Source: Bacteroides sp. An322
Lineage (GTDB): Bacteria; Bacteroidota; Bacteroidia; Bacteroidales; Bacteroidaceae
Assembly (NCBI RefSeq): GCF_002161765.1
Contig: NZ_NFIN01000006.1
Coordinates: forward strand, 62,001-126,000
Reading direction: 5' to 3'
Length of the DNA stretch: 64,000 bases
Notes under the pieces: model-generated
Told to the model about the DNA's origin: nothing
Databases searched by the model: none
What the model saw: only the letters and a program-made list of their open reading frames with translations
Shown: positions 27,401 through 35,562 of the stretch, piece by piece
Layout: each line of letters begins with the position of its first letter
Position numbering within the stretch: the first letter of the stretch is position 1
Made by a program: the position numbers and the translations under genes

Positions 27401-28637
27401 GATTACATTCAGGTGCTGTGTCCGTTTGGCGAATCCGTTTATGATGTTTGCGGAAGATATTTTGCGGAAGATACTGACCAATCTGATTAGCAATGCTTTG
27501 AAGTTTACGCCACGAGGAGGAGAGGTGACGGTATATGTCGCTTCGTTGCGTGCAGACAGAGGCGAACAGCTTTTCATCGGTGTGTGTGATACGGGAAAGG
27601 GTATTCCGGGAGAGGACCTGAACCGGGTGTTTGAACGGTTCTATCAGTCTGACAATCAAAGCCAAGAGTCGGTTAGCGGTCAGAGTGGTACAGGCATCGG
27701 ATTGTATCTTTGCCGGAAACTGGTAGAACAGTTGGATGGCAAAATTGGTGTGAAAAACAATCCGACAAAAGGAGCTACCTTCCATGTCTTGTTCCCGATT
27801 GTGCGTAGGGCAGATAGCGAAGAATCGTCTAACGAAGTGGAAGAGATTCGCCCAGAGCTTCTGAAGAATAGTAAACTGACGGTACTTGTGGTGGAAGACA
27901 ATAAAGATATGCGCGACTATACCCGTTCGATTTTGCGCGAATATTATAATGTATTGGAAGCGGTAGACGGACGAGAAGCCCTTCATATATTAAAGAACTA
28001 CAACGTAGACTTTATTATCAGTGACTTGATGATGCCAGTGATGGACGGAGTGGAATTGTCGCGTCGAGTACGGAGTGACTTTTCTATTTCACACATTCCT
28101 TTCTTGATGCTTACTGCCAAGACTTCTGACGAAGCCCGTCTGGAAAGTTATAAGATGGGAGTGGATGCTTATTTGCTGAAGCCTTTTGATGAGAATATGC
28201 TGTTGGCACGTATATCAAGCATTTTGGAAAACCGTAAACGTTTCCAGCAGAAATTCTCAATTGATATGAATACCGATTCTTTGAATTTAGGAGAAGAAGA
28301 CTCGGAAGATAAGAAGTTCTTGGAACATGCCATGAAGGTGGTGAAAGAGAACTATAAGAATCCGGAGTTTGAAGTTAGTGATTTCATCAACGAGATGGGT
28401 ATCAGCAAAAGTCTGCTCTATAAGAAGATGCAGAGCCTGACCGGACAGTCGGCTGGGCAGTTTATCCGGAACTACCGATTGAACCTTGCCCGTGAGTTGC
28501 TGTTGAGGAATAAGGTGAACCGTACAATGAATATATCAGAAATAGCATACGAGGTAGGATTTAACGACCCGAAGTACTTTACTCGCTGTTTTACAAAGCA
28601 TTTCAATGTAACACCGAGCAGTTTAATGGGGGAATGA
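24447..28637 (+). CDS. Hybrid two-component system sensor/regulator (HTCS)
   Basis: This single 1396-residue protein senses an oligosaccharide in the periplasm and activates transcription. In order it has a signal peptide (to about residue 30), a two-propeller sensor with repeated GxLWxGT-like motifs (to about 700), a Y_Y_Y domain, a membrane segment (803-824), a coiled coil, a histidine kinase with H900 (THEFRTPL), an ATPase domain with N box near 1012 and GIGLYL, a receiver with phospho-acceptor D1193 (SDLMMPVMDG) and a C-terminal AraC-type helix-turn-helix. All catalytic residues appear intact. It lies between the divergent GH43 and the susC operon, the usual place for the master switch of such loci. 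Start could be 24465. Confidence 0.96.
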   Translation: MKVSSIMKIHVGLLAVWMCIFLYTLPAASQNGEGNYLFTHLTMDDGLPSNYVEDLMKDRQGFLWVSTGGNGVTRFDGYRFETFNAFSGETRLKSNFIQKFCEDRFGRIWLAGEQGIDILDAHHLHLVAPEELGEAYVANQFRSASFVYCSSAGNMWVGADNALYKISFSEDGRASAVIRICDLHLYNRSLGFCEHEGYLWFDYLGSLSVLKEDVSAPQKPLPIDEHLQLPPGAVMLCIAFWQNDVWLGTDVGLFRYNIGKRILKSYTYNEHDSSSLSQSYVTDIAVMSDGTLLVGTLKGLNLYNAVTDNFTRIQQRENGGIGSGLNCNFINCMLADEDMVWIGTEVGGLNRMGVSRLQIQNHLHSPEVPGSLSGNLVNAILEEKDGSLWLGTVEAGLNLRRAGGQDFEHYTTAAPAHLSHNSVSALASDGKGRIYVGTWGGGLGWIDGKNLSNKAFHPILTANPDLAQAYVSVLLYDTLNQVLWIGTNREILVYHPDTGKVSDPFQGRRKGSIFGTLGGCITREGILWIGATPGLYQINLHSYGKDSLDYILYDHKLDNPSERTAERITSICQGKSGTVWVATNGNGFYQVTGEGKDCRFKAYNVGNGLIHNSVIGVWEGENGYVWLTTNNGLSYFNPKDGSFQNYTRHDGLPSNQFYWNAIGGSKDGSLYVGSTGGFSEIRLLPRVETEKHFPLVFTGFTCFDREVKPAGDVLTIHERDKRLTLSFASLDYHPTALARYAYRLNGFDDKWIYLPASQHVVSFTNLRPGEYVFELRYASDGNNFVTPTQTLKIKVIPYFYRTIWFKLVIVLVVVIALYLRFRSLRRQQKLLHIMVEERTHELEEQKKLLSDQTEELSHQNKLLKESNEKITAQKNQILEMSRKVEELTIDKLAFFTNITHEFRTPLTLIIGPIERALKLSYNPQVIEQLQLVDRNSKYLLSLINQLMDFRKVEEGRMKIVPNYGNLRRFLDEFTPSFADYAQARGITFRCCVRLANPFMMFAEDILRKILTNLISNALKFTPRGGEVTVYVASLRADRGEQLFIGVCDTGKGIPGEDLNRVFERFYQSDNQSQESVSGQSGTGIGLYLCRKLVEQLDGKIGVKNNPTKGATFHVLFPIVRRADSEESSNEVEEIRPELLKNSKLTVLVVEDNKDMRDYTRSILREYYNVLEAVDGREALHILKNYNVDFIISDLMMPVMDGVELSRRVRSDFSISHIPFLMLTAKTSDEARLESYKMGVDAYLLKPFDENMLLARISSILENRKRFQQKFSIDMNTDSLNLGEEDSEDKKFLEHAMKVVKENYKNPEFEVSDFINEMGISKSLLYKKMQSLTGQSAGQFIRNYRLNLARELLLRNKVNRTMNISEIAYEVGFNDPKYFTRCFTKHFNVTPSSLMGE

Positions 28638-28656
28638 ATAGAGTGGAAAAGACAAT

Positions 28657-28713
28657 TATCCACCCTTTATATACTTTTGTCCCCACATGTATGCCGTTTT
28701 AATGATAATTTTG
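28657..28713 (+). promoter_or_regulatory. Promoter of the SGBP-susCD operon with direct repeats
   Basis: TATCCACC at 28657-28664 and TGTCCCCA at 28678-28685 start 21 bp apart, and TAATTTTG at 28706-28713 is the -7 box. The proximal repeat starts 28 bases before the -7 box, the same as in the divergent GH43 promoter. No -33 box is present, as expected for an activator-dependent promoter. Confidence 0.6.
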
Positions 28714-28760
28714 TAACCTGATTAATGAACCCTAATAAATAACAACCAAAAATCAGTATT

Positions 28761-30599
28761 ATGAGGACAAACAGATGGCGGCAATGGCGGATAGTCTTAG
28801 CCGCAGTAGTTACAGCCTTTTGCTTTGGAGCCTGTCAGGAATGGGGGCAAATGGACCCACCCGCTGGAACAGACATCTATCCAAAGACTGAAAAAGTGGG
28901 TGAGTATTCATTCGATGAAGCTATTGACCCACAAGTTATGCAAACTTTTGCTTATGCGAACGGCGATACGCCGGACTTGGTGCAGGATGCCGATTTAGGC
29001 AGTCAAGTGCTCCATTTCAATGGCGGCTACGTTCGTTTCTTCAACCCGATGCTCGCGACTTCTGCAGAAGAAGCCGTGTCGATGACGTTTTGGGTAAAAC
29101 AAGCAGCGTTGGACGAAGCCGAGGTAGCAGCCGGTACGGCTGTTAAGGATATAAACAGCGCGCTTTTCGCATTCCAAAACGAAAACGGCACAGAGTCGTT
29201 GTACATGACGGGTAATGGTGCTTTGGTTTACGAAGGCATGGACGGGAATCTTTCTGTCAATACGGCAGATGAGGCTACCACGGGCATGTTGGACGAACCT
29301 GGTGTATGGCATTATGTGGCTTTGATGGTGCATAATGACGGTTATACGGTGTATGTAGACGGCAATAAACGTATTGACCAATACATTCCCGATTTTGATT
29401 GTTCTAAGTTAGTGCAGTTCATGGCGAATACACCTTATTTATATATAGGCTATGGCGCAGAAGAGAACAAAGAATGGTGGATAGATGATTTGATAATCTA
29501 TCGCAATAAGATTAGCAGTACGCAAATTGCTGTGCCTGGTACTGGTGGCGGTGGTGCAGGTGACTTCGGCAATTATATTACCATTGGTGCAGAAGACTGT
29601 TCTACAGCATGGTGGACTGCATTTTCTGATTTGGTTCATTTCAAGAACAGTGTGCACTTTGGTTTCTACAACTACAATAATAATACTACTAATAACTGGT
29701 GTAATTGGGTGGTAGTTGTAACTAACGGTAAAAACCGTGATGAAGAAGGTTATGCTGAATATTTTGTATTACGTTCGGATGCATACGGTTGGGGAGATGC
29801 TAATTACGATGCTTCTAAAATTACCCATAATTTCGTATTTGATGCAAACAATACGTTCAATCTTGATATGAACGGAGCTTACGTGGATTTGACTTTGACA
29901 CGTGACGGCAATAATATTAATATGAATACAGTAGTGACCACAGCGTCGGGGACTGTCTACAACTATTCATTCAGCTATACTGGAGAATTAGAAGAGACTA
30001 TCGGTGCGTTCCTTACTTGTGAAGGCTCTTATTTGCAGATAGATGTTGAAGATACCTATACTGAAGGTGAAAGTTTCGAAGAAGGCAGCTATTTGGTGGG
30101 TGCTGAAGATTGCTCAGACGGATTCTGGGTTTCCTTCTCCGATGCTTATACCATTGAAGGTAATACGGAATATCCGTTTGGATTTATTTTCACTAACACG
30201 AACAATGGTGCTGTTAATAACTGGGAAAATTGGCTTTTAGTTGTAGCAACCGCTGAATTAAACGGTCCTGGTTATTCAGAATATCTTGTTTTGCGCTCGG
30301 ATGCATACGGTTGGGCAGGCATTTATGAGGGAGGTACTGTCAATAGCGGATTTAATTGGGATACCTTCCCCGCAGATATGGACGGCGCATACGTCAGAGT
30401 GTTTGTCACCCGTGGCGGCACCACTTTGAATACTTTAGCTAAGGTGAGAACTGCAGCTGGAACTACACTCAGTGATTACACGTTCCAAGGTGATGGTATC
30501 ACAACCGAACAGATAGTCGTGTTCCTTACGGAAGAAAAGGCATGTTTGGATATTCATAAAGTGGGTTATTTCCCATTTGCTGACAATATAGAAAAATAA
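28761..30599 (+). CDS. Surface lipoprotein with LamG domain and two tandem duplicated modules (probable glycan-binding protein)
   Basis: A lipoprotein signal ends at CFGAC near residue 25, so the protein is probably anchored in the outer membrane. Residues about 45-265 resemble a LamG/concanavalin-like domain (VSMTFWVKQ, VWHYVALMVHNDGYTVYVDG, YLYIGYG). After a glycine hinge come two homologous modules, about 275-432 and 446-603, each with GAEDCS, NNWxNW, a GY(A/S)EY(F/L)VLRSDAYGW block and a NMDGAYV-like segment. No catalytic motif is seen. Its place between the HTCS and susC matches the surface glycan-binding protein of the arabinan locus as I remember it. The duplicated module is not one I recognise. 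Confidence 0.75.
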   Translation: MRTNRWRQWRIVLAAVVTAFCFGACQEWGQMDPPAGTDIYPKTEKVGEYSFDEAIDPQVMQTFAYANGDTPDLVQDADLGSQVLHFNGGYVRFFNPMLATSAEEAVSMTFWVKQAALDEAEVAAGTAVKDINSALFAFQNENGTESLYMTGNGALVYEGMDGNLSVNTADEATTGMLDEPGVWHYVALMVHNDGYTVYVDGNKRIDQYIPDFDCSKLVQFMANTPYLYIGYGAEENKEWWIDDLIIYRNKISSTQIAVPGTGGGGAGDFGNYITIGAEDCSTAWWTAFSDLVHFKNSVHFGFYNYNNNTTNNWCNWVVVVTNGKNRDEEGYAEYFVLRSDAYGWGDANYDASKITHNFVFDANNTFNLDMNGAYVDLTLTRDGNNINMNTVVTTASGTVYNYSFSYTGELEETIGAFLTCEGSYLQIDVEDTYTEGESFEEGSYLVGAEDCSDGFWVSFSDAYTIEGNTEYPFGFIFTNTNNGAVNNWENWLLVVATAELNGPGYSEYLVLRSDAYGWAGIYEGGTVNSGFNWDTFPADMDGAYVRVFVTRGGTTLNTLAKVRTAAGTTLSDYTFQGDGITTEQIVVFLTEEKACLDIHKVGYFPFADNIEK

Positions 30600-30625
30600 T
30601 ATAAACCATACAATTTGTATTTTAT

Positions 30626-33600
30626 ATGAAAGATAATCAAACATATTCCCAAACTTCACGAGGCAGGTTGCTCGTGCGGTGGCTAGCTGTATTTTGTATA
30701 CTGTTAGCGGGAACATCCGTTTTTGCCCAGACCAAACAGGTGACGGGTGTTGTAAAGGATGCCACAGGAGAAACTGTAATTGGTGCCAGTGTGGTAGAGA
30801 AAGGTACGACTAATGGAGTGATTACCGATTTCGACGGTGTATTCAAACTGACCGTCAGCGAGAATGCAGTGTTGCAGATATCATATATCGGTTATCAGAC
30901 CCAAGAGGTTAAAGTAGCCGGAAAAACGACATTAGACATTACGTTGCGTGAAGATACCGAAATGTTGGAAGAAGTAGTCGTTGTAGGTTACGGTGCGCAG
31001 AAGAAGGAAAGTGTGATTGGTGCCATTTCACAAGTGACGTCCAAAGATTTGCTTTCCACACCTTCTGCAAACATTTCGCAAGCTATCTCTGGTAAGATTA
31101 CCGGTGTGATTACTTCGCAGACTTCCGGTGCTCCGGGTGCCGATGATGCACAAATCTATATTCGTGGACGTGCTACTTTTGCGGGCGATGCTCAACCGTT
31201 GGTATTGGTGGACGGCGTAGAACGTTCGTTCTCACAAATCGCTCCCGATGATATTGAAACGATTTCTGTCCTGAAAGATGCTTCGGCTACAGCCGTTTAC
31301 GGTGTACGTGGTGCGAATGGTGTTATGTTGATTACCACCAAACGTGGTAAAGAACAGAAACCGGTAGTGAGTTTGACCGCTAACTGGCAGATTCAAAGTC
31401 CGACACGTAAGGATACGTATTTGGATTCTTACCAATCGGTGATGTTGTTGGAAGAAGCATTGGCTAACGATGGTCTGCCTTCGCAGTTCTCTGCAGACGA
31501 TATCGAGATGTACCGCCGTTCGGTAGCAGGCGAACTGAGCGGGAGAGATGCCATGCTTTATCCAAATGTGGATTGGTATGACCAAGTATTGAGCAATACG
31601 GCTCCCGCACAGCGTTATAACGTAAGTGTTACGGGTGGTACGAAACGTATGCGTTACTATGCTTCAGGTGAATTCTACGACCAGAAATCTATTGTGAAGA
31701 ACCTGAGTAACGACCAGTTCGGCAATACCTCAAGTCCTGGTTTCCGCCGTTATTCGTTCCGTGCCAATACCGACTTCTTCTTGACTACGGATTTGACATT
31801 CTCGGTGAATTTCGGTACACGTTTCGAGGAACGCCGGGGACCGAATACAAACGACTCTGCCCCTAATTATAGTGAAATTTTTTATGAGTTGAATCATACT
31901 CCGGGCTGGTTGTTCCCGGTATCCTATTCCATACCGAACGGTGAAAGTACCCGTACGCTTTATGCAGGTACTTCACAGTATCAGAATAACATCGTGGCTC
32001 GTCTGACCGAAGCCGGTTATTACAAGTCGACCAATGTGGTGAACGAAACCAACTTCATCGTGGATTATAAGATGGACTGGCTGACTGAAGGATTAAGTGT
32101 GAAAGGTATGCTTTCGTTCGACTACGAAAATTTACACCGCAATAATTACACCCGTAACTTCGCGACTTACGAACTGAATGACGATACTAACTATGAGTCG
32201 TTAACGGCTTATAATAAGTTTAATACCGATACTGAGTTAACACATGGAAGCGAATTTACTTCTATTTATAAACTCTATATGGAGGCGCAAGTGAATTATG
32301 CACGCAAGTTCGGTAAGCATGATGTAACTGCTATGGCGTTGTATATGCAGAACGATTACCGTAGCAAGGCGGATTTGGCAAAACGTTACCAAGGTTTGGT
32401 AGGTCGTGTCACTTATGCATGGGATGACCGTTACCTGGCAGAGTTCAATGCCGGTTACAACGGTTCTGAAAACTTCATGAAAGGCAAGCGTTTCGGTTTC
32501 TTCCCCGCTTTCTCTATCGGTTGGCGTTTGAGCAATGAACCGTTTATGCAGAAATATTCCGACTGGTTGAATAATCTGAAAATCCGTGCTTCATACGGAC
32601 AGGTAGGTAACGATGTATATCAGGTGAACGGTGTGCAACAACGTTTCCTTTATGAACAGAAGTGGTCGCAAATCACCAATGACTATTATTTCGGAACTAC
32701 CGGACAGACCGGTATCTACGATGCGCAATATCCGAACTACGGAGTGACTTGGGAACGTGCCCATAAATATAATGTCGGTATCGAATTCGGTTTCTTCAAC
32801 GGTATGTTGACCGGTAATGTCGATGTCTTCTATGAAAAACGTAACGACATCCTTACTACGTATCTGACCCGTCCGGAATGGGTCGGTGTGGTAATGGCTG
32901 CCGCAAACTTGGGTAAGACGAAGAACCAAGGTTATGAAATCGAGTTGAAACACAGCAACCACATCGGCAGTGATTTCCATTACACAATCGGATTTAATTT
33001 CTCTCATGCGCGGAATGAAATCCTCAGTATGGATGAACCGTCCATCAAAACAGATTACCGTAAGCGTGAAGGACATCCCATCAACCAATATTTCGGCTTG
33101 ATTTGCGATGGCTATGTGACACAAGCCGATTTGGATAGTGGCAATTTGCCTGATTCCCGTTTCAGTAGTGATGTAAAAGTGGGTGACTTGAAGTACCGCG
33201 ATATGAACCAAGACGGTTTTATTGACGACCGCGACGAAACGTTCATCGGTTATAGCGATATCCCGGAAAATATGTATGCGCTTAATTTGAGTGCCAATTA
33301 CAAGAACTGGGGATTCAGCGTTATGTTCCAAGGTGTAGATCATGTGAGCCGTTATTACGATGCTGAAGCCATGTTTGCCTTTATCAATGGCGGTAAAGTG
33401 AAAGAACATCATTTGGAACGTTGGAATCCGGCAGAATCAGAAGCTTATAACTTGGCACATGCTAAGTATCCGTTGTTGCATTACAACGATTATGGCGATC
33501 ATAACCAACGTCAGAACTCTTACTTCTTGAAGAATGGTGCTTTCCTGCGTTTGAAGAATATCGAGTTGAGCTATACGTTGCCCGAACGCTGGAGCCACAA

Positions 33601-33751
33601 AGTAGGTATGAGTGATTGCCGTTTGTATATTAACGCCAATAACCTCGTTACCTGGGATCACTTGGATGGTCTGACCGACCCGGAAAGTAACGGCTCGAAC
33701 CGTTTCCCCATTATGAAAACTGTTAACTTTGGAGTAAATATTAAATTCTAA
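30626..33751 (+). CDS. SusC-like TonB-dependent outer-membrane transporter, first of two
   Basis: This 1041-residue receptor imports oligosaccharides across the outer membrane with its SusD partner. It has a signal peptide (to about residue 35), a carboxypeptidase-regulatory-like domain (about 38-112; TGVVKDATGETVIGASV), the TonB-box-like EEVVVVGYGAQKKESV, a plug domain with VLVDGVERSFSQIAPDDI and LKDASATAVYGVRGANGV, and a barrel ending in phenylalanine (VNFGVNIKF). It follows the lipoprotein by 26 bases and precedes susD by 6. The substrate, probably arabinan fragments, is inferred from the neighbouring GH43 enzymes. Confidence 0.96.
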   Translation: MKDNQTYSQTSRGRLLVRWLAVFCILLAGTSVFAQTKQVTGVVKDATGETVIGASVVEKGTTNGVITDFDGVFKLTVSENAVLQISYIGYQTQEVKVAGKTTLDITLREDTEMLEEVVVVGYGAQKKESVIGAISQVTSKDLLSTPSANISQAISGKITGVITSQTSGAPGADDAQIYIRGRATFAGDAQPLVLVDGVERSFSQIAPDDIETISVLKDASATAVYGVRGANGVMLITTKRGKEQKPVVSLTANWQIQSPTRKDTYLDSYQSVMLLEEALANDGLPSQFSADDIEMYRRSVAGELSGRDAMLYPNVDWYDQVLSNTAPAQRYNVSVTGGTKRMRYYASGEFYDQKSIVKNLSNDQFGNTSSPGFRRYSFRANTDFFLTTDLTFSVNFGTRFEERRGPNTNDSAPNYSEIFYELNHTPGWLFPVSYSIPNGESTRTLYAGTSQYQNNIVARLTEAGYYKSTNVVNETNFIVDYKMDWLTEGLSVKGMLSFDYENLHRNNYTRNFATYELNDDTNYESLTAYNKFNTDTELTHGSEFTSIYKLYMEAQVNYARKFGKHDVTAMALYMQNDYRSKADLAKRYQGLVGRVTYAWDDRYLAEFNAGYNGSENFMKGKRFGFFPAFSIGWRLSNEPFMQKYSDWLNNLKIRASYGQVGNDVYQVNGVQQRFLYEQKWSQITNDYYFGTTGQTGIYDAQYPNYGVTWERAHKYNVGIEFGFFNGMLTGNVDVFYEKRNDILTTYLTRPEWVGVVMAAANLGKTKNQGYEIELKHSNHIGSDFHYTIGFNFSHARNEILSMDEPSIKTDYRKREGHPINQYFGLICDGYVTQADLDSGNLPDSRFSSDVKVGDLKYRDMNQDGFIDDRDETFIGYSDIPENMYALNLSANYKNWGFSVMFQGVDHVSRYYDAEAMFAFINGGKVKEHHLERWNPAESEAYNLAHAKYPLLHYNDYGDHNQRQNSYFLKNGAFLRLKNIELSYTLPERWSHKVGMSDCRLYINANNLVTWDHLDGLTDPESNGSNRFPIMKTVNFGVNIKF

Positions 33752-33757
33752 CGGATT

Positions 33758-35536
33758 ATGAAGAAATTTTTAGTATACAGTATATTTGCATTGGGCGTAG
33801 GTGCCGCGACACTGACTTCGTGCGAAGATATGTTCGGAGGGTTCCTTGACAAACAGCCCAGCAACGAGGTGACCGAAGAAGAAACTTTCGGGTCTTGGAA
33901 CTTGATGGTACAGTTCCACTATGACACTTATAACTTTTTGCGTCATGGTGCCAACCGTATCAACAATACGTGGTTGGATGCTGCTACCGATTTAGGTGAG
34001 ACCAGTTTCCCGGGTGGCGTGAAGTCTTCGTTCAATCGAGGCGACTATTTTAGTACAACCGGTGCACCGGAACTGACCAGTACGTGGGAATCTTATTATC
34101 GGGGTATCCGTAAGACAAATATGATTATTACCCGTATTGATAATGTGCCCAAGGATATCGAATTGAGCGATGAGCAATACGAGCAAGACAAATTGCATTA
34201 TACTTCCGAGGCTCGTTTCCTCCGTGCATGGTTCTATTGGGAAATGTTCTTGCGTTACGGTCCGATTCCTATTGTGACCGAAGTACTTGACCCGAATGGT
34301 GACTTGCTGTCCGGTTATACGGAACGGCCGACAATAAAGGAATATGTGGTGGATTTCATTCTGAAAGAATTGCAGGAATGTGAGTCTGGTTTGCTGAGTA
34401 AGGCAGATGCTTGGAACAGTGCTCGTGCCGGACGTATTGCGCAACCTATGGCACGTGCCCTTTACTCGCGTATCATGCTTTATATGGCAAGTCCGCGTTA
34501 CAGTGCCGACTCAGGCATTACGTGGCAACAGGCAGCTGATGCAGCCAAAAGTTTCATTGATGATTACGGGAACGATTTCAGTTTGATGACTTCTTTTGAT
34601 GCTCAGACAGGATTGCCCATTGGTATTGAAGGGTACACCAACGCCTTGTTGCGTACAGCTTATGACGGCAATACGGAGGTGATTTTCTATCGCAACGATG
34701 TTCAGATAGGTTGGGCGGGTATCCAGAATGATACGCCGGTAGGTGAAGGAGGTAACGGCGGTCTCTGCCCGTCACAGAACTTAGTGGATATGTATGATAT
34801 GGCAGACGGATCTTCACCGTTTGCCCAATATGACGAAACAGGTGCCCCTGTTTACAACACGGCTACTCTTACTCCGGACACTGTTTGGGCGAGCGGTTAT
34901 GACGATGCACACATGTGGGAAAATCGTGACCCGCGTTTGGCAGCCAGTGTCCTTTATCAGGGAAGAACATGGGGTAACGGTGCTATCAACGTAATTTTCG
35001 GACAACGTGATAATCCGAAAGGCAACACGAATGTTACTCCTACCGGTTACTACTTGCGTAAGTATATTCCGGAAGCCATTCTGAATGCAGAACATACCGG
35101 TTCGGCTTACCGTCTGTGGACGATTATCCGTTATGCGGAAATCTTGCTGAACTATGCTGAAGCTTTGAATGAGGCGCAGGGACCTTGCCAGGAAGTGTAT
35201 GACATGTTGGATCAGGTACGTTACCGTGCAGGCATCAGCGGAAGTGTGGCAGACCGTGCAGATTTGAAATCTCAGGAAAGTTTGCGTAACTTTATCCATA
35301 AGGAACGTACGGTAGAATTCGCTTTCGAAGAACATCGCTGGTGGGATGTTCGTCGTTGGAATGTGGCTGTAGAAGCTTTGTCACGTCCTATTTATGGTAT
35401 TACGGTGAACGAAGACGGTTCGATTGAACGTAAAGTAGCTCAAGAACGTGTCTTTGAGGATAGAATGTATCTCTATCCGATACCGGAAGCTGAATATTGG
35501 AAAACAAATATTGAGAATAATCCCGGCTGGGAATAA
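33758..35536 (+). CDS. SusD-like surface lipoprotein, first of two
   Basis: This 592-residue lid protein binds glycan at the cell surface and covers the SusC barrel. The lipoprotein signal ends at LTSC near residue 22, followed by EDMFGGFLDKQPSNEVTEEE, the standard SusD start. Helical repeats with YYRGIRKTNMII and ARFLRAWFYWEMFLRYG, and the C-terminal block RYAEILLNYAEALNEAQ with EERRWWDVRRW-like residues, support the call. It forms a transport complex with the SusC just upstream. Confidence 0.96.
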   Translation: MKKFLVYSIFALGVGAATLTSCEDMFGGFLDKQPSNEVTEEETFGSWNLMVQFHYDTYNFLRHGANRINNTWLDAATDLGETSFPGGVKSSFNRGDYFSTTGAPELTSTWESYYRGIRKTNMIITRIDNVPKDIELSDEQYEQDKLHYTSEARFLRAWFYWEMFLRYGPIPIVTEVLDPNGDLLSGYTERPTIKEYVVDFILKELQECESGLLSKADAWNSARAGRIAQPMARALYSRIMLYMASPRYSADSGITWQQAADAAKSFIDDYGNDFSLMTSFDAQTGLPIGIEGYTNALLRTAYDGNTEVIFYRNDVQIGWAGIQNDTPVGEGGNGGLCPSQNLVDMYDMADGSSPFAQYDETGAPVYNTATLTPDTVWASGYDDAHMWENRDPRLAASVLYQGRTWGNGAINVIFGQRDNPKGNTNVTPTGYYLRKYIPEAILNAEHTGSAYRLWTIIRYAEILLNYAEALNEAQGPCQEVYDMLDQVRYRAGISGSVADRADLKSQESLRNFIHKERTVEFAFEEHRWWDVRRWNVAVEALSRPIYGITVNEDGSIERKVAQERVFEDRMYLYPIPEAEYWKTNIENNPGWE

Positions 35537-35562
35537 CCTTTGGTCGGTAACCTTAAAAAGAA

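Noticed and set aside
26781-27986. 401-codon antisense frame inside the regulator gene
   Set aside because: Composition is unlike a real protein, and the sense strand encodes continuous kinase and receiver domains.
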